From positions 27,187,503-27,251,502 of the forward strand of contig OZ024806.1 in NCBI GenBank assembly GCA_964017045.1: a DNA stretch of 64,000 bases, read 5' to 3'. The translations under genes and the position numbers were made by a program. The stretch is from Omphiscola glabra. Its lineage: Eukaryota; Mollusca; Gastropoda; Lymnaeidae. This document shows, piece after piece, positions 1 through 11,785 of the stretch; position 1 is the stretch's first letter, and every line of letters begins with the position of its first letter. Below the pieces are notes generated by a model. The model was not told the DNA's origin. It searched no databases and saw only the letters and a program-made list of their open reading frames with translations.

Positions 1-1600
1 ATTTTTTTTCAAATTTGTAAAAATGTGTTAAGATACATTTTAGCTAATACGGCTTCAGAAGAGATAAATTAATTAATGCCTTGATCATGTACAAACTGCA
101 ATATCCTCATGCAAGGATTAACCAGTAAACACCATAAGTTATTGCATTCGGCTTTACGAGAAAAGGGACAACATAAAAATGCGCACATTATAAAAAAAAT
201 GAAATAGACTTTGTAAATCCTAAAATGCAAAAATAGCAGAATAGTTCAGATTGTGGTCTATACCGTCTGACGTTTCCCATTTATTCACCTTTTGGGCATC
301 TGAAATTGACATTTATTATTTAGATTAGTGAAAAGATTATTGATGCTTAACAAGATGACATTAATTGTCACCAGCATGTCTTTTGTTTAAGTATAGATTA
401 AGCGTAGAATGATGCAAACCTAAAATCAGGTATGCGATAAAATATATCCCTGCATTTTCAATTTCCAAACTGCGCCATCCACTTTTTTCCATGTTAATTT
501 TTCAGCCTTCGGCGATCTATATGTCTGTTTCAAAATTTTGAAGAAGCAATAAAAATTGCTTTAAACATGTCATTTTATGAATATCAGGATGATAAAAATC
601 TTAGAATTTACAGCTTTGCTTGATTAAATTAATTTTAAAATAGAAATATAACACATAAAATGCAGTTTTATTAATTTCAAAGATAAAATATTTTAAAACT
701 AACGAAGTCTTAGAATTACCCTGCAATTATTCTCAGACACATATACTCCTATGACGTCTCTCTCCACCCCCGCAACTTAAATTTTCTCGCACTTTTCCCT
801 CCGCTAACAACCCCCCCCCCCCCACCACCGCCCTCGTACATAAGATACTTGGCAGCAGATTATCTTAAAGTCACTTGAAAAAAAAAAATTCTAATTAACC
901 GTCACTCACATGACTCAGTGTAGCTATTAATAAATTGGCTTTTTAGACAAGACAAACATTACTGGAACCTTCATAGGGGTTCCAATACAAATTAAATCGT
1001 TCCTTTCTGTATAAGTCGTATGAAGTTCTTATTGGCAAGAAAGTAGAGAGCGAAATTCTTCTGGTTTCTTAACTGGATACAATGCTTGGCAATAAATAAA
1101 AAGTGTTTTTTTTTAATTTGAGAAATCTGGACCATGAGTTGGGCGAGCTGTATTGCACAGATAACCGTATGGAATTTCAATTGCTTTAGACGGCTGCATG
1201 AATGAAGCGTCCTAAAAACATATTGAACACCTTTTTTAAAAACATTTCTATAATAATAGTAAGATGCTAAGTAATAGATAACTATAGAATATAGATTTTA
1301 CAAATTGTGACAGCTTAAACTGATTATAACTAATTTTAATGAGTTTTTACACAAATTCGTTGGTGATTTGTAAATGTAAGGAAAATATTTAGATCATATT
1401 CTCCTACAATCCCGATGGCCGTATTAAAGTCCCAAGGTAGCCGCATCTAAAGAGTGGACCATAGAATGAAGCGTGAACCATATAATGCACATCTCAGGAT
1501 GGTAGAGGAAAGGGCGGGGCTATGTGGTGGGCTACATGAATAGGGAACAAGGTAATATGACAGATGTGTTAAATTTAAACACATACATGCAATGAGGCAA
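1..1600. other. AT-rich stretch without recognisable gene
   Basis: I see no supported exon, RNA gene or complete mobile element here. The stretch is AT-rich with poly-T, poly-A and a C-run near 810. The longest open frames are under 65 codons and look like chance. Confidence 0.6.
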
Positions 1601-1611
1601 ACGTGTCCTGG

Positions 1612-1962
1612 CTTTGCACAAATACATGCAATAAGGACGCACACATAGATGCAATAAGGACGCACACATATATGCAATAAGGAAGCACACATAAATGCAA
1701 TAAGGACGCACACATAGATGCAATAAGGACGCACACATAGATGCAATAAGGACGCACACATAGATGCAATAAGAACGCACACATAGATGCAATAAGGACG
1801 CACACATAGATGCAATAAGGACGCACACATAGATGCAATAAGGACACACACATAAATGCAATAAGGACGCACACATAGATGCAATAAGGACACACACATA
1901 AATGCAATAAGGGCGCACACATAGATGCAATAAGGACGCACACATAAATGCAATAAGGACAC
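1612..1962. repeat. 23-bp minisatellite
   Basis: About fifteen head-to-tail copies of a 23-bp unit built on ACGCACACATAGATGCAATA. The period is not a multiple of three and the unit lacks stops on the minus strand, so three long minus-strand frames open across it; they are artefacts of the repeat. Confidence 0.92.
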
Positions 1963-2259
1963 GTGTGCTAGCTTTCAACACAAAAATGCCGTTAGGCAAA
2001 GTGTGTTTGCTTTGAACACATACATGCAATATGGCCAAACGTGTGAGCTTTGAACACGCAAATGCAATTTGAACAGCAAAGAATGTTTAAAACTGACAGC
2101 TTATTAAGACCGACGTCCATGTAATTGTTTTATTTCTTTGTAAGTGTCACGATATAGCCAACTAAATTGATGTTAATATTTCTTATGCAGCAGAGTAATA
2201 CTTTAATCTAAGACTCCTTTAATTAATAAACATGCGTAGTTTGCAGCTCCGAAATATGA

Positions 2260-2357
2260 TATAAATAAAACTCTGAATTATTGGGAACCGCAGACACTCG
2301 TTAGCATTGCATTCCACGCATTTGCCAACTCACATTTCCTTTCAACAACTCACATTG
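2260..2357 (+). promoter_or_regulatory. Proposed TATA box and untranslated first exon of locus A
   Basis: TATAAATA at 2260-2267 is followed about 90 bp later by a consensus donor (CACATTG then GTAAGTAG; exon end 2357). Transcription would start near 2290. The exon 3' end (CCAACTCAC, TCAAC, ACTCAC, ATTG, donor) closely resembles the proposed first exon of locus D at 32149, which supports a real shared 5' exon. Start site and exon are inferred. Confidence 0.5.
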
Positions 2358-2587
2358 GTAAGTAGATCGTGAGTTGTGCTTAGATCTGTACATATGTGGC
2401 TATGTTTTGCTATGGGGTACCGCGCTAAAGACTACTGTAAAAGTAATAAGGGTATTTTGTAATAGCAATCGGCTTCTTCGACACCAATTTGTTTTAGTGT
2501 TTGTAATTTATATAATATTTTTGTGTAATGATTTTCAGTATAAAGTATACAAAATGTTTAGTGTATCGCCTCCTACGATGATACATT

Positions 2588-2795
2588 GTAAAGACATCTA
2601 GTGTATCTAATTCTAAAATGACAAGTAATAAAGACATTTATTGCAACGCATATTAAGATAAGAAATAGTAAATGCATCTAGTTTATCGCATTCTAAGATA
2701 AGAAATAGTAAATACATCTAGTGTATCGCATTCTAAGATAAGAAATAAAAAAGACATCTTGTGTATCGCATTCTAAGATAAGAAATACTAAAGCA
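2588..2795. repeat. 40-bp minisatellite in proposed intron 1 of locus A
   Basis: About five copies of a 40-bp unit containing GTGTATCGCATTCTAAGATA, the first copies degenerate. It lies between the proposed first exon and the leader exon of locus A. No coding role seen. Confidence 0.85.
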
Positions 2796-2932
2796 GTTCA
2801 CAACTAGAAACTTAATTTTTTATTCGATAGTAATTTTAAAAAAAAATAAAATAAAATAGAAATACAAATTATGTTGTTTTTTTTAAAGCTAATTTTCAAT
2901 GTTTTTAAATTAAACTATTCACTTACAGCAAC

Positions 2933-3001
2933 ATGTCGAGGAATACATGCGTCCTGCTTCTCTGCATCATTGGGACAGCGGTCAGCACTCCCGGCTTTCT
3001 G
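2933..3001 (+). CDS. Locus A leader exon (signal peptide)
   Basis: This 69-base exon encodes a 23-residue secretion leader (MSRNTCVLLLCIIGTAVS, predicted cleavage after the last Ser, then TPGFL). It is preceded by a 3' splice site (TTCACTTACAG) with exactly four bases (CAAC) between AG and ATG, and ends in phase 0 at CTG|GTATGC. The leader is related to those at 11786, 21616, 30702, 39038 and 44991: basic residue, hydrophobic Leu core, VTxV-like end, small residue. The start is chosen because it is the first ATG after the acceptor. It should splice to 4658. Exon calls are by eye; no RNA evidence. Confidence 0.72.
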
Positions 3002-3319
3002 GTATGCCACCAGTAGTTTTAAGTTAAAATGAATGTTGAAAAAGAGACCCTGCAAATGTCTTAATGCTTTTCAAATTCAGTTAATGAATCGATGGACCCT
3101 TTTGGAAAGGATATTGTTGTCATTTTTAAAAAAATAAGTCGAAGATTTAACGAAATAGACTGGATAAAGAAGTGTGATATTAAATGCGATAAATCATAAG
3201 CGATGTGTAAACAGATGAGAGGAACATTTCGTTTCGTCAAATTTCTTTTTGAACGCTCTATAGTAAAACAAAATAATGCGTTGGTGAAAAAGGCAGAGAC
3301 AGGTTAGGGTCATGATTAC

Positions 3320-3740
3320 AAGTTGCTGTTAAGGGATATGAGGCGAGAGGCTGGGGTGGAAGTCTCTGGCCGATGATTCTAGATACGAAGCCCTGAGAAA
3401 GCTGCTCCTAGGCAACCGTTTCGTCTCAGCTACTTCGCAAGCTATCTGATAGGTGGAAGACCACTGTAGAACCCCGTTCATAGGGCGTCCGATGCTTTCC
3501 CGGGATAGGTGGGGGAAGATCTTTGGACGTAATTTACCATCCCAACTCCTAGTAAAGTCGATCGTGGCCACTGCGTCTATGCGCAGTGTCGGGCCGACCG
3601 GGTGTCCTTCGGTCATGGCGACCCCCAGCATAAATCCCGATCCAGCGGACTCGGGTGGGGGGCGTCCTGGCTTCGCGTCAAAATACTCGTGCTTAAAAGG
3701 GGGGGGGGTGTTGCTTTGGGGAGGGCATAAAGAGTAATAG
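3320..3740. other. GC-rich island in locus A intron 2, unidentified
   Basis: About 400 bp of much higher GC than its surroundings, with a G-run near 3700. A 100-codon minus-strand frame (3329-3631) and an overlapping plus-strand frame cross it, but neither resembles a protein I recognise. A degraded interspersed repeat is the likeliest explanation. Confidence 0.4.
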
Positions 3741-4657
3741 CTCGACGGCCTGCTGACACCATTTTCTAATGTGACATTTCAATACGCTCAAAAAGAAAAT
3801 TGACGCAATATTTTAACGTGTGTACTGAAGAAAAAGATTCGACGGAATTTCGTTTAAACAAATTACCTAATACGCTTATTCCTCTTTTTAATTTACCTTC
3901 TTTCTACCTACACATCTGTGAACTTTGTGGCTTTGGGCCCTAATTTTGTTGTAGCCGCACGTGTCATCATACGCGTTTGATCACGGATGATGGCGTCCGA
4001 CTCATGGAGGGAAATGGTGAGAGCTGTAGAATTTTTAGTTGGGGTTGTTCGTAGGGTGTTAGAGGAAGGGCATACGGCAATTAAACTCGAATTAGACGCA
4101 GACCATCAGAGCTATAAAACACAGCAGTCCTTGTATCTAGTTTTTAGCTCTATACATAGGAAAATGTTAATTTATCTGAAGCGGTCTCCTGTTTGTTTTC
4201 GTTGTTTTAAAAATACGAGTAAATCATATTACTTTTGTCTATATTTAATAAGTGCAATGTTAAAACTAAACAAAAATAATTAAACATTTTTTTTTAAATT
4301 TGTTTTTTTAAAGTTCCATCATAGACGCGTTTTATTCACAAAGAAATAGAAACTCTACCGAAGGTTCTTTGAATGCATTACGCAAGGAGAATCTGTACAG
4401 AATATAATTTTTTTTAAAATACAAATACAAAATAATAATTAAAATCTCGTCTAAAGCTTTAGCTACATACTGTTTTCTACTACACTTCTGTACACACTTT
4501 CTTATGAATTTCATGAAAATTTAATTTATTTTTCAATTTTTAGTTATTTTACGATTGTCTCTGATAGACTGTCGTTTGCTTAATTATGTTTAAAGACCTA
4601 TTATAAAATGTAAATTGATTTTGTGATTGTCTCACGTGAATTACTCTTAATAAATAG

Positions 4658-5725
4658 TGGGGACACAATGAGCATGAAGGATTTGGGAAACCAGTTGAAG
4701 ATGCAGCAGCGACAGCAGCGACTGCAGCGACATCTGCTACAGTAGCAAGGCCAGCGAGAGTTGCAACACCAGCGACAGCCGCGACGCCGGCAACTGCGGC
4801 GAGGGTTGGTAGGGCTGCGACAGCAGCGACAGCAGCAACAGCGGCCACACCAGCAACTCCTGCATGGGTTAGAAGAGCCGCTACAGCGGCAACACCTGCA
4901 ACACCAGCAACTGCAGCGAGAGTTGGTAGAGCTGCGACACCAGCGACTCCGGCGACACCAGCAACTCCTGCAGGACGTAGAAGAGCCCTCACATCAGCAA
5001 CTGCGGCGACACCAGCAACCGCGGCCACACCAGCAACTGCGGCCACACCAGCAACCCCGGCGACACCAGCGACTCCGGCGACACCAGCAACTCCTGCAGG
5101 GCGTAGAAGAGCCCTTACATCAGCAACTCCGGCGACACCAGCAACTGCGGCCACACCAGCAACTCCGGCGACACCAGCAACTCCTGCAGGGCGTAGACGA
5201 GCCCTTACATCAGCAACTCCAGCGACACCAGCAACTCCTGCAGGGCGTAAAAGAGCCCTTACATCAGCAACTCCGGCGACACCAGCAACTGCGGCCACAC
5301 CAGCAACTCCGGCGACACCAGCAACTGCGGCGACACCAGCAACTCCTGCAGGGCGTAAAAGAGCACTTACATCAGCAACTCCGGCGACACCAGCAACTGC
5401 GGCCACACCAGCAACTCCGGCGACACCAGCAACTCCGGCGACACCAGCAACTCCTGCAGGGCGTAGAAGAGCCCTTACATCAGCAACTCCGGCGACACCA
5501 GCAACTGCGGCGACACCAGCAACTCCTGCAGGGCGTAAAAGAGCCCTTACATCAGCAACTCCGGCGACACCAGCAACTGCGGCCACACCAGCAACTCCGG
5601 CGACACCAGCAACTGCGGCGACACCAGCAACTCCTGCAGGGCGTAAAAGGGCAGCGCAACCACCCCGTCCAGCCATTCCAGCAACCTTAGCCACTTTAGC
5701 GACAGTACCCGTCCCTGGGAAGTGA
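4658..5725 (+). CDS. Locus A cargo exon: Ala/Thr/Pro-repeat secreted precursor with GRRR/GRKR sites
   Basis: The frame opens at TGG after a candidate 3' splice site (AATAAATAG, 4657) and joins the leader in phase 0, giving a predicted 378-residue secreted protein. After a short acidic start (WGHNEHEGFGKPVED) come repeats of ATPATP/ATPATA. Eight times the repeat ends in PAGR(R/K)R, with Gly codons at 4973, 5099, 5189, 5243, 5351, 5459, 5531 and 5639, and seven of these continue ALTSAT. Spacings are 126, 90, 54, 108, 108, 72 and 108 bases, all multiples of 18. Gly followed by a basic triplet is the classic signal for convertase cleavage and C-terminal amidation. The end is AQPPRP...PGK and a TGA. 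No Cys. Function is unknown: peptide precursor, mucus or matrix protein are possible. A 413-codon antisense frame (4549-5790) is a shadow of the repeat. Confidence 0.72.
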   Translation, partial: WGHNEHEGFGKPVEDAAATAATAATSATVARPARVATPATAATPATAARVGRAATAATAATAATPATPAWVRRAATAATPATPATAARVGRAATPATPATPATPAGRRRALTSATAATPATAATPATAATPATPATPATPATPATPAGRRRALTSATPATPATAATPATPATPATPAGRRRALTSATPATPATPAGRKRALTSATPATPATAATPATPATPATAATPATPAGRKRALTSATPATPATAATPATPATPATPATPATPAGRRRALTSATPATPATAATPATPAGRKRALTSATPATPATAATPATPATPATAATPATPAGRKRAAQPPRPAIPATLATLATVPVPGK

Positions 5726-5814
5726 TTACATAAGGAACTCATGTAATTGGGTTTGTCCTTACTAGTAAGTATATTTATCCGTGTGTTCATCTTAATGTAT
5801 GTGTGTTGTTACAG

Positions 5815-6101
5815 GGTGCTGGGTGGCCGAGTTGTCTAAACTGAGCAAATCTCAAGTTAATGGTCAAAGCCCAGTCAAGCAAAAAATACCACCAGCACCC
5901 CGGGTGGATGGGACTCGTTAACATTGGATGGCAACTCATCTAAGAGAAGGTAACTCTGAATTCAAAGATGGTGAGATGGAGTTCACGTGCGCCTAACAGG
6001 CAGCAGTGAGACCTCTCGAACATCGAACTTCAGAGCGCCTTGAGCATGCTACCATAGCATGGAATGAGCGTTATATAAGTACTCCAATCAATCAATCAAT
6101 G
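5815..6101 (+). mobile_element. tRNA-derived SINE, copy 1
   Basis: Begins GCTGGGTGGCCGAGTTGTCT, which resembles the 5' half and A box of a tRNA-Leu/Ser gene, and ends in (AATC)n. The tRNA-like head is nearly the same as the minus-strand copy at 9455-9755, but the B-box region is partly deleted and the 3' half is different, so this is a different subfamily. Confidence 0.72.
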
Positions 6102-9100
6102 TGTTTGTAACACTGTGTCTGTAATAGTGTGTCAGCAATGATGGGTCTGTATAAATGTGCCTTTAGAAAATTAGTTGAATACTGATGCGTCTGAACGTAC
6201 GTTTCCGAGCTGTCTCTAGATTTTTAAGACTGTTTGGCAATGTTTGTATGTGGTGATGTGTGTGATGTATGATGGTACACACATATTCTGTAGAAAAACT
6301 AAGCATTGTCAGTTATATAAAACTATCGTTAGAGTGCAACGAGATGTAGTAACTAACTAACAATTTTGGAAGGTGTCGGGACACTCTTTGTCATGAATCA
6401 TTTTAGGGAAAATCAAAATTATTTCATTTTTTTTTTTTTAAACTTAAGCTTTCAGATATAAAAATTTAGAATTAAAAAAATATGTTTCTTTTTTAAATTT
6501 ATTCTTTTATGGTATTTAATGAACATTTTTTTAATTATAAAATGTTAAGTGAATGTTTATAATGAATTTTATTGAATAACAGTGTGTATAATTTTCTTCA
6601 AAAAGTAATGTGAATACCAGAGGGCTGGTGTTTAAAATAAAATCACTAACATGTATATAGTTTAATATTTTTCTCTCTTTTATTTACAGATATAATAGAA
6701 ACATAAGCATGTACTTGATGTGTCCTTGTGTGCATTGCTGATGGTGGGAAAATGCTTCACTGTCTATTAAAAACAAAGATTTTATTAGAAAAAAAAAAAT
6801 AATTGAGCAAAATAAATCCTGCCTGTTGGCTAAAATTTTGAATCAAAATGTATTAATTTATTTATTAATAGATTTAAACTGTTATATTTTACATGTGTTT
6901 TACATCAAAGAAATATGTAGAAATGTAGCATTTAAAAAAAATAATAATAATGTTACATACGTTTTTCGGCCTGTCAGACATTTGTTCGATATCATATTAT
7001 ATTTTTGTCTGATGTAAATATGTTTGCATGATGTCAAATTTGTTTGTAGATGTCAAGTTTGCTAATTTGTGTTGAATAATGTTAATATTTTATCTCCGTA
7101 AGATATTTCAAAAGCTACAAAGCCTTTAGGAATAAAGAAATTAAACATAACCGTTTGAAGCCATCATTTATGGCGCAGCAATATTCACTGTTAAGGAAAT
7201 GATACATTTTAAAATTACTTTTCTTGCCACTCAAAAATCCGTGAGATTTATTTTCTTCTCCATATGTGCAGCCTAATTTCCGACATCACAATACCACGTG
7301 AGAACGAGGCAGTCGCGTTCTCTTTCCATTCAAAATCCGTCAGGTTTTCTCTTCCACACGGTGTATTTTTGTAGTCCTCCCGTGACTCACTCAAGACGAG
7401 GCATGCGCGTCTGTGTGGTTGACACTGTTGGAGAGTACCACAAGAGGTACAACTATGGCCAAATGACATAGTCGCATGCGCAAGATAAAACAAAACAAAA
7501 AATGCCACTAATTCATTTGCAAAATATTCCCAAAAATTTCATACAATACTTAAAACTATTACATAAACAATGCAGACAAGCTGGCAACCTTAAGCACATA
7601 AAACATGACAGTAATATAGATGATGATCTGAAGATAAGATGATGTAATACATTATTAAATATAATGTTCTAATTAAGTGTACACCCAAAAAGTGTGAGAG
7701 AGAGAGAGAGAGAAAGAGAGAGTGTGTGATAGAGTCCGTTTGAAAAAAAATACAATGATTCTCATATCATGGGACGTTAACTCCTCCAGCCATCGACCTG
7801 CTCCATTCACTCTGGATAACCATACTCTTTTTATTTCCTTCTTGATGTTAACCATTCTTGTGTCCAATCTGCACAACACTACAACCAACTGAAAGGTGGT
7901 TCACGTACAAATGAGATGACTCTACATTGTGTCATTTATCCCGAGTTTGTTTACTAATTTTGTTTGCAAGGTGATCCTCCATTTAAGTTGATAATTTTCC
8001 TTCGGCTGATTATTGGTTGAATCAACAGTCGTTGATATTTTTTTCAATGTCATATCTACATAATAACACTTGACAAGTTGCGGTGACCCACAGCCACGAG
8101 TATGCCTAGATGTTGATCAATTTTATATTAAAATAGCGTCAGTATATCTAAGCATGAATCATAGTAAGTTCATGTAGCTGTTATGTAGTCAATGTGATTG
8201 ACAATAAAATTAAAATGAAATGTATACAATTACAATCACGGTGAACATTTGTACAACAACAACAAAGAATATATAAATTTAAAAAATATAAATATTTATA
8301 ATAAATCTCAAACAATTATACCACTACATCTGCCTAAAGCCGAGAGGGTTGTGATCACCAGATTGTCCAAGATAGCTTTTTCTCTCTTATTGTTATGTAA
8401 TGATTGAAGAATTAAATACTTATGTTTTGGTACTGCTCTTCTCTTTTTTTGAGGGCCATAAGAACGATGCATTAATTATTCTGGCTCATATGTTCTTTAC
8501 CTTATTGTCAGTTTTAGAATCCATAAAATGTTAACTATTTACATTTATAATATATGTGAATCAATTTAATATATATTTTTAAAAGAGGAAAAAAAGTTGT
8601 TTTTTTTAAATTTCGAAACATTTATTTTTGTTTTGCTTGAAATGTATTATTTTTAAAATAGGAAGTCAAATAACCTTATAAATTAAAATTAAAATAAAAT
8701 CCATCTTTTAATTCTAAGAGGATCGAACTGAAAGACTTGAGATACATTTTACGGTCACTGCGCATCTACAAGTATTGTTCCTCTTTACTTTGATGCAGTA
8801 AACTTTAAAAAATGGCAAAATGACTACTAAAAAATAAACACTAGAGAGCAACACCTATGTATCTTTGGTGTCGTCAAACTATATCTCTATCAGAATCGTT
8901 CAGCTGACCTCATCAAACTTGGCCACTTTTCCACGTCCACTTCTATACGTGCGATAATAATTATCAACTAAGAATATGGTTTCCTCTGTTGAGAGACATT
9001 TTTCAGAAATTATTAACTTTCTTTTCAGTACTTAGAACAAATGCTTGCTAGATTTATGACCTATGGACCATATTAGAGAGTTACATTAGGTAAATTTTGG

Positions 9101-9450
9101 CGCACTCTCGAGCTGGTCATCTTAATGCATAAGGCCTCTTCAATGGGTAAAACAATAAATATTTTGTTTCTGGATGGATACGAGTTATTGTGTATGAATG
9201 GTAAAAAGATGTGAATAATTATGGATGAATGTAAATAAATTGGATGAATGTGATGAATGTTAAAAAATGTGAATAAATGATGATGTATGTGATAAATGTG
9301 GATGTTTGTGAATAAATGTGGATATGTGTGTGTTTTACCGATGTTACCAATGTTTGCTGGACCTTAGGATGTGAGATGTTTACTATAACGCTACTGGATA
9401 TATATGTTGTTTTTTGTTGTTTTTTTGCTGGCATCCGTCACGCGTCACAA
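6102..9450. other. Gene-free AT-rich stretch
   Basis: The first 200 bp contain degenerate GTGTNTGTAATA-like repeats resembling those downstream of loci E and F. AATAAA at 6636-6641 could serve as a distant polyadenylation signal for locus A. The rest, including a GA-rich microsatellite near 7695-7725, shows no supported exon, RNA gene or transposon ends. Confidence 0.45.
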
Positions 9451-9454
9451 GGTG

Positions 9455-9755
9455 ACGATGGTATGGAAATCGCAGGACGAATCCACAAGGCCTGGGATTA
9501 TTCTTCTGGTTCCCAACAGCAAGTCTCTCCACGTGGCTGGATAATCCCAAAGGAGCATCATGTGGATGATACAGCTTGGCGTCGCATTTCCGGGTTTGAA
9601 TTCAGAGTTGCCTTCTCTTAGATGAGTTGCCGGTAAGCGGGTCCCATGCACCCGTGCTGGTGGTGTTTTTCCTTGACTGGGCTTTGGCGGGGATTGAACT
9701 CCAGACCATCAGCTTGAGATTTTCTTAGTTTAGACCACTCGGCCACCCAGCACCA
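9455..9755 (-). mobile_element. tRNA-derived SINE, copy 2
   Basis: On the minus strand it starts GGTGCTGGGTGGCCGAGTGG (tRNA-Leu/Ser-like A box), followed by GGTCTGGAGTTCAATCCCC (B box), a middle part shared with copy 1 (GGCAACTCATCTAAGAGAAG) and a unique 3' part. The internal RNA polymerase III boxes look intact. Confidence 0.78.
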
Positions 9756-9869
9756 GGATATATATGTATGGCTGTGTATATCATATGAACTGACATATAA
9801 ACAGATGGTCTTGACTGGAAACAGATCCGAGTGTGGCGGGAATGAAACCTCAATCAAGATTCCCATCGA

Positions 9870-11340
9870 AGACTAAAGCGTTTATTGAAGTATTGGACAA
9901 TGTCAAGGAAACAATACGAGGTAAATGGGTCCCTGTCAGTTTCTGAAAATATCATTTTTATGGATATTTAATGAATAATTGAGCTCAGTATAGGATTGAA
10001 ATGACAAAGGGTAAGTAGTAAATGGTTATTCAGAACACTTGATGACAAGGAGATTGTATTTGCTGATTACGAGCAGCTATGTGAAATAACATGGGAGATA
10101 ATTCACACGATTGTCACATTTGTTGACGTCATCAGGTGGAATTCGTTTAATTAATTAACTTTTAGAATGCACAATTGTTTAAATTGGCTATAAATTAAGC
10201 TGCAAAAAAAAATTAACCTGTTATGTTCACCACATTTCTCAACGTTACATTCAAGTGTTATTAATTCGTTATTCATATACAAAAATTAATAAGATATATT
10301 TGCAAGTATAATTTTTGTATGCATTTTAAATATATTTCTCTTCTGGTGCATCCTGCTTCCTCTTCTAAACTGCAAGAAGCTCTATATGTTTTATATTAAT
10401 TGTTGTTGTTCGTCCGTCAAATCGATTAGGACCATCCAGTTATCCGGTTAGTACTGAGTGAAAAAAGACTGTCACTCAGCGAGCTTCATGAGTGACGGTT
10501 GAACTCCGGTAAAAAAATTATTTCATGGGCATGTAACTACTATTCGGTGTTGTTACTGTTCGTGCTCCTCGTACACGCAGAAGGCTCCATGCGTAGCGTC
10601 TGAACTTGGGGAAAAAAGCCGATATTTTAGTTACACTGTGAATGTTATTTTTTATATCTTTGTTATAAAATGAACATTATCTTCTGTGTCCACGGGTTTT
10701 TGCACACCGTAATCTCTATTCCAGGATCTGGAAAGTACCTGTTCCTATCTGTGGGTTATTTCTTGACACAAACGGTTGACAAGGGCAATGCACTCTTACT
10801 ACGAAACAGGGCAGCAGATTTCAATGCATGTTATAGAAAATGAGAAGTTAACTCTATCTTTTTGTAACACATGGACCCACCGGGTTTGATCTCAAAATAC
10901 CCGGACCCGGGTGTAAAAAAACAACAACCACACCCTTGCTAATCCCTCGTATTTAAATATTATACCAAATCGTGACATGCTTTAACCGTCACTTGTGAGC
11001 CAGAATAAAATTATGTTTCATTTCACTGCATCTGAGGTCGGCGAACCAGGGCCAAGTATCCCTAGTGGGGCTAGAAAGAAAATGTATGTGTGTGGAGCGC
11101 TCAATAAACGGAAATAAATTTATTTAAAATTGATGCAGATTATAGCAAATGAGAAGTTGGCTCTTTCTTTCCTAACACTTGAACGTTCAGGGTAGTTTTG
11201 TCTAAAACCTGGATCCGGTAAAAAATAAAAACTTATCTGTTCATGGTTGACCGACTAATCTTTGCTCTTGTTTAGTTAAGAGGCTCTAATTTTTCAGTGG
11301 AACGATAACATGTGTACATGTATGTGTATTTTGTTAATGT
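9870..11340. other. Gene-free stretch with two diverged repeat copies
   Basis: No exon supported. Segments around 10830-10920 and 11130-11240 share the order GCAAATGAGAAGTT, CTTT(C)CTAACAC, then an (A)CCCGG-like or CCTGGATCCGG core, and resemble the reverse complement of 36580-36670. They are probably copies of one dispersed element whose ends I cannot place. Confidence 0.4.
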
Positions 11341-11347
11341 TTTGGTG

Positions 11348-11444
11348 TATAAATAGACTTAGTTTATCATAATAAAAAAATTGATCATAAGCATTTCTTT
11401 GTATTAAACCTAATCAAAATGTAATTAAACTAATACATCGTTTG
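11348..11444 (+). promoter_or_regulatory. Proposed TATA box and untranslated first exon of locus B
   Basis: TATAAATA at 11348-11355 lies 97 bp before a donor (CGTTTG|GTAATA, exon end 11444), the same TATA-to-donor distance as in locus A (98 bp). The donor is weaker than in A or D. Inferred, no transcript support. Confidence 0.4.
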
Positions 11445-11705
11445 GTAATACCTGGGACAAAAATGTCTTAGTTAGTACATTAAAACTAATCACAATGTAA
11501 TTAAACTAACACATCGTTTGGTAATACCTGGGACAAAAATGTCTTAGTTAGTACATTAAAACTAATCACAATGTAATTAAACTAATACATCGTTTGGTAA
11601 TACCTGGGACAAAAATGTCTTAGTTAGTACATTAAAACTAATCACAATGTAATTAAACTAATACATCGTTTGGTAATACCTGGGACAAAAATGTCTTAGT
11701 AAGTA
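11400..11705 (+). repeat. 76-bp tandem repeat carrying a candidate 5' splice site
   Basis: Four near-identical 76-bp units (ACATCGTTTGGTAATACCTG core). Each carries the same donor-like site, with GT at 11445, 11521, 11597 and 11673. The array sits between the TATA box and the leader exon of locus B, so it looks like tandem duplication of the first-exon 3' end. Confidence 0.88.
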
Positions 11706-11785
11706 CACAGTTTACTTTTAGTTCTGCTAATTTTGTAAAAAAAAAAATGATTGATGTTTTATCATTAGATAACACGAACAGGGAC

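Noticed and set aside
1612..1962. Possible CRISPR-like array
   Set aside because: Units are contiguous with no unique spacers, and the window is animal DNA.
1447..2038. Three overlapping minus-strand ORFs rich in Cys/Leu/Tyr
   Set aside because: All are read from a 23-bp minisatellite that lacks stops in three frames; frames of a non-triplet repeat cannot all be real.
3329..3631. 100-codon minus-strand ORF in a GC-rich island
   Set aside because: No motif of reverse transcriptase, transposase or any known protein seen; likely a remnant of a repeat.
4549..5790. 413-codon minus-strand ORF of Val-Ala-Gly repeats
   Set aside because: It is the antisense of the locus A cargo exon. Its frame has no signal peptide or splice context, whereas the plus-strand frame joins a leader in phase 0 and has ordered GRRR/GRKR sites.
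5815..9755. Functional tRNA genes
   Set aside because: The tRNA-like heads lack a full cloverleaf 3' half and are followed by shared SINE bodies.
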